Shown here: one piece after another, positions 59,805 to 64,000 of the stretch | How the letters are laid out: each line of letters opens with the position of its first letter | Numbering within the stretch: the stretch's first letter is position 1 | Origin: Lutimonas vermicola | GTDB taxonomy: Bacteria; Bacteroidota; Bacteroidia; Flavobacteriales; Flavobacteriaceae | Direction of reading: 5' to 3' | NCBI RefSeq assembly: GCF_038433205.1 | Contig: NZ_JBCDNA010000003.1 | Coordinates: 496,001-560,000 of the forward strand | DNA length: 64,000 bases | The notes under the pieces: generated by a model | The model's database searches: none | Seen by the model: the letters and a program-made list of their open reading frames with translations, nothing else | What the model was told of the DNA's origin: nothing | Translations under genes and position numbers: made by a program

Positions 59805-62800
59805 TTACTCGTCAAGGACGTCTTCAAGCATCGTAACCGAAGTCATAAAATCTTCTTTAAGCTTCGCAGAGTATTCTTCGCTGTCAAATTCTACGCAAGT
59901 GGCAATGATATATTTGTAAAGGTCCAGTGTTCCTTCAAGATCGCTAAAATTTTGTGTCAGTTCATAAGAGCTCAGTCCGCTGTAATAGTAGATCTTTTCC
60001 TGGAAATTTGAAATGAGAAACTCTACGATCTTCCGCGCTTTTTCAGGCCTGTCAATATTGTAATAGGATTCAATGTGCCCGATAACCAATCTGAAATAAC
60101 CATAAGATTCCATTGGCATTTTCTCAAGTGACATATCGAGTATCTCTTCGGCCCTGACAAAATCCTTTTCTTTGATCAATTCGTCAGCCAGCCTTCCCAG
60201 ACTGTTTCTAAAAGAGATCCCATTTTTTCTGGTCTCCGGATCGTAATAGATATCTCCATTGGAGTTTTTCCAAGACCATTTTTTGACATTTTCATACATG
60301 ATGTCAGTATTGATCCTGCCCATATCCATAAAACTCCTTTGAGAAATCGGGGTCCTGATAGGAACAAATTTATAGGCAAGTCCATCTAATTGCAGATAAT
60401 CTTTCAGCCAAATATATTCCTCAGCTGCCTGCGCTCCCCCTGTAAAGTAAAGTGGTCTTTCCCAATTCATATTGGCCAGAACATCGAGCATCAGAATCCT
60501 GTTTTTAATAAGCGCAGATTCAGAAATCTGTATATCAATATAAGGGACGATCAAGGCGGAGTCCTTTTCGGCAACAATCCCGTTTTTAAGAACAGCTTCC
60601 TTATCGACCATGATTCTCAATTTAGTAGTAGGGTAAACCTTTTCAGGATGTCCGTTATCCTCAAAATCAATCATCGTACGACTGTCTTTACTCTGAATCC
60701 ACTTCATAAAAAACTTGATGTCCATCACCGAGTCTTTGAATTGAGGAAAAGCATAGGGGTAATGATAAGCTACATCAAGCGAACCTTCTTTATAGTCATC
60801 ATGGCTTAATTGAGAAGGAATAGGATCAGCCTCATAGGTCTTTCTTTTTTGCTGATCGATATACCAGTCTTTCGCGAATAAACTCGTATTTACGAGTTTG
60901 ATATCAGTCCTGTAATCTTCAACTTCCTGCATATACCATAAAGGGAAGGTGTCATTGTCGCCAATGGTAAACATAATCGCGTTTTCCTGACAGGAATCCA
61001 AATACGATTTGGCATTGTTCCAGGTCGTATATTTTCCTGACCGGTCATGATCATCCCAGTTTTCTTTTGCCATCAGCACGGGCACTGCCAAAAGACAAAT
61101 GGCTGTCAATGCAGTTGGCATAACGACAGAGGGGATCTTGTTTTTTAACTTTTCATATAAAGCCAAAACACCAAATCCTATCCATATCGCAAAGACATAA
61201 AAAGAACCCACAACAGCATAATCTCTTTCCCGAGGTTCAAAAGGCTTGGGGTTGGTATAAAAAATGATAGCAAGCCCGGTAAAAGCGAAGAAGAGGAGCA
61301 GGATATAAAAATTATTCAAATCTCTTTTCATATGAAACAAAACACCAATAATGCCCAGGATAAGCGGTAAGAAATAGTAGGTATTTCTTCCTTTATTTTC
61401 TGCTACTTCCGACGGAAGGTTTTTTTGAGAGCCCAGCCTTAATTCATCTACGGGGTCAATACCGCTTAGCCAGTTCCCGTGATTATCGAGATTTCCCTGA
61501 ATATCATCTTGTCTGCCAGTAAAATTCCACATAAAATAGCGGCCATACATATATCCAAACTGATAAGTAATCATAAAACTGATATTCTCACCAAAAGTAG
61601 GGCGTCTCTTTGATCTTTGGGGTATGCCGGCAATTGCCTTGTAGTTTTGAACCACCGATGGCGTTGGATCAACCATCCTGGGAATGATACCCTTGTGTTT
61701 GCTGTTATAATTTGGTAAAGCGTCTTTGTAATTATTTACGATGACATATTTGCCTGCTTTTTCGTCTTTTTCATACTTGGGCTTTGCGTCCTGATAAGGA
61801 TTTGCTTTATCCCTGTCTGCCGTTTGAGAGTAGTAGGAGCCGTAAAATACGTTGGCATCTCCATATTGCTCCCTGTTGTAATAAGCGAGCAGTTCCCTTG
61901 CACTGGAAGGATTATTTTCATTAATGGTCGTATTGGCATTTGCACGAATCGGTAACATTAACCAGGAAGAAAAGCCTATCATGATAAATAATACAGAAAG
62001 AACCAATAAGTTTGCTGTGAACATTTTCTTTTTACGTGTATACCTAAGCCCGAAATAAAACAGGGCCACCAGGAGGATTCCTGCAATAATACTTCCCGAA
62101 TTAAAAGGCAGCCCGAGGGTATTGATAAAAAATAATTCAGACGCGCTAAAGAACCTGAGGGTAAAAGGGAACAATAGTTTAAATACAAAGGCCAGCACCA
62201 AAATGGAAACCAAGTTGGCCAGAATAAATTGTTTGACACTAAGTTCAGGATGTCTTTTATAGATATATATGAATACGATTGACGGAATAACAAGCAAGGA
62301 TAGAATATGGACACCAAAAGACAAACCAACAATAAAGCTGATCAGCAATAGCCATTTGTTGCCACGGGGTTTATCCATTTCGGCCTCCCAATGGATGGCA
62401 AGCCAAAAGAGCAGGGCCATAAGAAAGGAGGACATGGCGTAAACTTCTGCCTCAACGGCACTAAACCAGAAACTGTCTGAAAAAGTGTATGCAAGAGCGC
62501 CAACAAGGCCACTGCCTAATATCGCAATAGAACTCCCTTTGCTCATTTCACCAGATGTTTTTTCAACGACTTTTTTTGCCAGGGCGGTTATGGTCCAAAA
62601 GAGGAACAGGATAGTAAAAGCACTGGCAAGGGCCGACATAAAATTCACCATCATGGCAATTTGAGAATTGTCAGAAGTAAACATCGCAAAAAATGCCCCC
62701 ATCATTTGAAACAAAGGAGCTCCCGGAGGATGGCCTACTTCCAGTTTTACGGATGTAGCTATATATTCACCACAATCCCAATAACTAACTGTTGGTTCCA

Positions 62801-62891
62801 GTGTTAAGGTGTAGGTCAGCAGGGCAATGGCAAAAGTAAGCCAACCCAATATGGTATTGAATTTTTTGTAATCAAATGAAAGCATAGACAC
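59805..62891 (-). CDS. DUF2723 multi-span membrane protein (glycosyltransferase-like)
   Basis: A 1028-residue protein. The N-terminal half has about 12 hydrophobic helices; the first loop carries YWDCGEYIATSVKLEVGHPPGAP, the family signature, which resembles the acidic first loop of GT-C (protein O-mannosyl) transferases. The C-terminal half (from about residue 640) is soluble, with a tetratricopeptide-like helical end (about 890-1028). DUF2723 is widespread in Bacteroidota and is now often named glycosyltransferase family 117; protein or lipid glycosylation at the inner membrane is inferred. The start could be the first or third codon (62891 or 62885). Confidence 0.88.
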   Translation of the reverse strand: MSMLSFDYKKFNTILGWLTFAIALLTYTLTLEPTVSYWDCGEYIATSVKLEVGHPPGAPLFQMMGAFFAMFTSDNSQIAMMVNFMSALASAFTILFLFWTITALAKKVVEKTSGEMSKGSSIAILGSGLVGALAYTFSDSFWFSAVEAEVYAMSSFLMALLFWLAIHWEAEMDKPRGNKWLLLISFIVGLSFGVHILSLLVIPSIVFIYIYKRHPELSVKQFILANLVSILVLAFVFKLLFPFTLRFFSASELFFINTLGLPFNSGSIIAGILLVALFYFGLRYTRKKKMFTANLLVLSVLFIMIGFSSWLMLPIRANANTTINENNPSSARELLAYYNREQYGDANVFYGSYYSQTADRDKANPYQDAKPKYEKDEKAGKYVIVNNYKDALPNYNSKHKGIIPRMVDPTPSVVQNYKAIAGIPQRSKRRPTFGENISFMITYQFGYMYGRYFMWNFTGRQDDIQGNLDNHGNWLSGIDPVDELRLGSQKNLPSEVAENKGRNTYYFLPLILGIIGVLFHMKRDLNNFYILLLFFAFTGLAIIFYTNPKPFEPRERDYAVVGSFYVFAIWIGFGVLALYEKLKNKIPSVVMPTALTAICLLAVPVLMAKENWDDHDRSGKYTTWNNAKSYLDSCQENAIMFTIGDNDTFPLWYMQEVEDYRTDIKLVNTSLFAKDWYIDQQKRKTYEADPIPSQLSHDDYKEGSLDVAYHYPYAFPQFKDSVMDIKFFMKWIQSKDSRTMIDFEDNGHPEKVYPTTKLRIMVDKEAVLKNGIVAEKDSALIVPYIDIQISESALIKNRILMLDVLANMNWERPLYFTGGAQAAEEYIWLKDYLQLDGLAYKFVPIRTPISQRSFMDMGRINTDIMYENVKKWSWKNSNGDIYYDPETRKNGISFRNSLGRLADELIKEKDFVRAEEILDMSLEKMPMESYGYFRLVIGHIESYYNIDRPEKARKIVEFLISNFQEKIYYYSGLSSYELTQNFSDLEGTLDLYKYIIATCVEFDSEEYSAKLKEDFMTSVTMLEDVLDE

Positions 62892-62974
62892 AATTTAAAA
62901 CTGAGGCGAATTTAGTAAATTAAATGGAAACCGCTTGTAAATTGTAGTGTCGTAAAAAAAATCAAAAAAACTCT

Positions 62975-63005
62975 TTTGCCAAACAAAAACTTTGTTCTAA
63001 ATTTG
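62975..63005 (+). promoter_or_regulatory. promoter of tRNA-Gln
   Basis: TTTG (62975-62978), a 19-base spacer and TAAATTTG (62998-63005) fit the Bacteroidota consensus, 38 bases ahead of the tRNA. Confidence 0.8.
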
Positions 63006-63042
63006 CGCCTGCTTAATCAGATATGATTTGGTATTGAAATAT

Positions 63043-63113
63043 TGACCCATGGTGTAACGGTAGCACTTCGGTTTTTGGTACCGCCAGTCAAGGTTCGAAT
63101 CCTTGTGGGTCAA
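63043..63113 (+). tRNA. tRNA-Gln (anticodon TTG)
   Basis: A 71-base tRNA. Acceptor TGACCCA pairs with TGGGTCA; the D loop has GTAACGGTA; the anticodon arm CGGT/ACCG encloses TTTTGGT, giving TTG for CAA/CAG; the T arm has CAAGG-TTCGAAT-CCTTG. CCA is not encoded. A clear promoter and terminator flank it, so it is a single-gene unit. Confidence 0.96.
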
Positions 63114-63124
63114 CACTTTAAAAG

Positions 63125-63158
63125 AAAAATCCATTATAGTTTTTATAATGGATTTTTT
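63125..63158 (+). terminator. intrinsic terminator of tRNA-Gln
   Basis: AAAAATCCATTATA (63125-63138) pairs with TATAATGGATTTTT (63144-63157) around a 5-base loop, followed by T. It lies 11 bases after the tRNA. Confidence 0.92.
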
Positions 63159-63197
63159 CTTTTTAGAATATAATCTTTACATTGGCTGTCTTTTGTT

Positions 63198-64000
63198 ATG
63201 TATATGAATGCTACAAGGTTGAATTTGATTGACTCCTGCTTCTTAAAAATCGGGTTTTGCCTTATGATCATTTTCACGAGCGTCTCTTCGATGCAAGGCC
63301 AGAAAAAATCTATTTCATACGAAGAAGTAAAGGAGGTTAAGAACTTTGGCCGCTTCAGGTATCTGGAGGTTAAAGGACATACCGGTTATCATTTATATAC
63401 TGGAGAGACCTTGGAAGGTTTGGTAAACGATGGTTATGGAGCTTTGGAATTCCGTTTTGGATGGCAGTTAAAGGATCCTGATCATTGGACCAGTCGCTAT
63501 GGTTATGCCACTTTCGGTATTGGATATTATTGGGGCTTTATAGGAAACCCTGAAGTTTTGGGAAAGCCAAATGCAATTTTCGGTTTTATTAATTTTCCAT
63601 TGACCAACAGGCTTCGCAGAAATGTACTGGAAATGGGTTTTGGATTAGGGCTCACTTTTAATTTAGAGCCTTATGATGTAAATAGGAATGCTGTAAACGA
63701 TGCCATTGGGACTCCTTTAGCCCTTTATTTCAACCTGTATGCGGGAGGGGCTTACAAAATCGGCCGCGAAATGGATCTTCTTTACGGTATAGATTTTACC
63801 CATTTTTCCAATGGAAGGTTAACGACTCCCAATTACGGATTTAATATGTATGGTTTAAACCTGGGCTTGAGATACCATTATAATGCTGATCAAAAATTGG
63901 TTGACCGAGACGTTTACACGGATAAAGTCCTTCAAGCCAGATTTGAACCACCTGAAAATTCCAAAAGCCCGAGGTTGAGAGAAAGTTCAATTGAAATTTA
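63198..64000 (+). CDS. PagL-like acyloxyacyl hydrolase (lipid A deacylase), cut by the right edge
   Basis: An open frame of 267 codons runs out of the window. A signal peptide (IGFCLMIIFTSVSSMQGQ) is followed by an alternating-strand outer-membrane barrel. DFTHFSNGRLTTPNYGFN carries the His-x-Ser pair of PagL-type hydrolases, which remove the 3-O acyl chain from lipid A. Start at 63198 (MYMN) or 63204 (MNAT) in the same frame. The C-terminus, including any terminal aromatic residue, is outside the window. Function in this host is inferred. Confidence 0.8.
   Translation, partial: MYMNATRLNLIDSCFLKIGFCLMIIFTSVSSMQGQKKSISYEEVKEVKNFGRFRYLEVKGHTGYHLYTGETLEGLVNDGYGALEFRFGWQLKDPDHWTSRYGYATFGIGYYWGFIGNPEVLGKPNAIFGFINFPLTNRLRRNVLEMGFGLGLTFNLEPYDVNRNAVNDAIGTPLALYFNLYAGGAYKIGREMDLLYGIDFTHFSNGRLTTPNYGFNMYGLNLGLRYHYNADQKLVDRDVYTDKVLQARFEPPENSKSPRLRESSIEI

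Overview
This window is a chromosomal segment of a marine-type Bacteroidota bacterium, most likely a flavobacterium. Evidence: AT-rich DNA; almost no Shine-Dalgarno sites; recurrent promoters of the Bacteroidota form TTG-N18-21-TAnnTTTG; lineage-typical families (DUF4270 lipoprotein, DUF6428, GYDIA-type GHMP kinase, DUF2723 membrane protein, carboxypeptidase-regulatory-domain outer-membrane barrels); and Bacteroidota gene orders such as panC/panD/flippase opposite a GT5-like protein-DUF4270-glmS, or rpoN-asnS. No phage, transposase, CRISPR array or rRNA is visible.

Layout. 0-3.2 kb (minus): mevalonate kinase (cut by the window edge), mevalonate diphosphate decarboxylase and a LytTR two-component pair. 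3.4-7.1 kb (plus): an ExbB-like small membrane protein, a short orphan ORF and a compact arsenic operon (arsR, arsN-like GNAT, DUF6428, acr3, arsC). 7.1-13.1 kb (minus): M28 peptidase, BaiN-like flavoprotein, second GHMP kinase, flippase-like protein, panD, panC. 13.2-17.6 kb (plus): GT5-like protein, DUF4270 lipoprotein, glmS. 17.7-24.5 kb (minus): outer-membrane barrel receptor, VOC protein plus SDR, then pth, rplY and prs. 24.7-27.1 kb (plus): tRNA-Leu, a hairpin-rich repeat array and an atypical pyruvate kinase. 27.1-36.8 kb (minus): rlmF, then exported or lipid-anchored proteins (lipocalin, SMP-30, PIG-L, SGNH, Gfo/Idh/MocA, DUF1080), a VanZ-like pseudogene, a GNAT and the sdpR/sdpI pair. 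37-43.7 kb (plus): soluble and membrane pyrophosphatases, a three-gene operon of uncertain function and an outer-membrane barrel. 43.7-58.0 kb (minus): PAP2-like membrane protein, rpoN, asnS, rfbA, MMPL transporter, frr, pyrH, tsf, rpsB, rpsI, rplM, polA. 58-64 kb: a cysteine-less thioredoxin, a palindromic repeat region, polysaccharide deacetylase, DUF2723 protein, tRNA-Gln and a partial PagL-like lipid A deacylase.

Together the genes cover isoprenoid precursor synthesis, pantothenate and amino-sugar synthesis, translation, DNA repair, pyrophosphate energetics and arsenic detoxification. I did not find a clearly new multi-gene defence or mobile system. The best leads are the two hairpin-rich intergenic repeat regions (24.8-25.1 and 58.6-59.0 kb), the in-frame-stop VanZ-like pseudogene, the redox-dead thioredoxin, the GT5-like protein that lacks its ligand motif, the atypical pyruvate kinase, and the flavin reductase/M20/P-loop operon. 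All functional calls come from reading motifs by eye; no database search was run.
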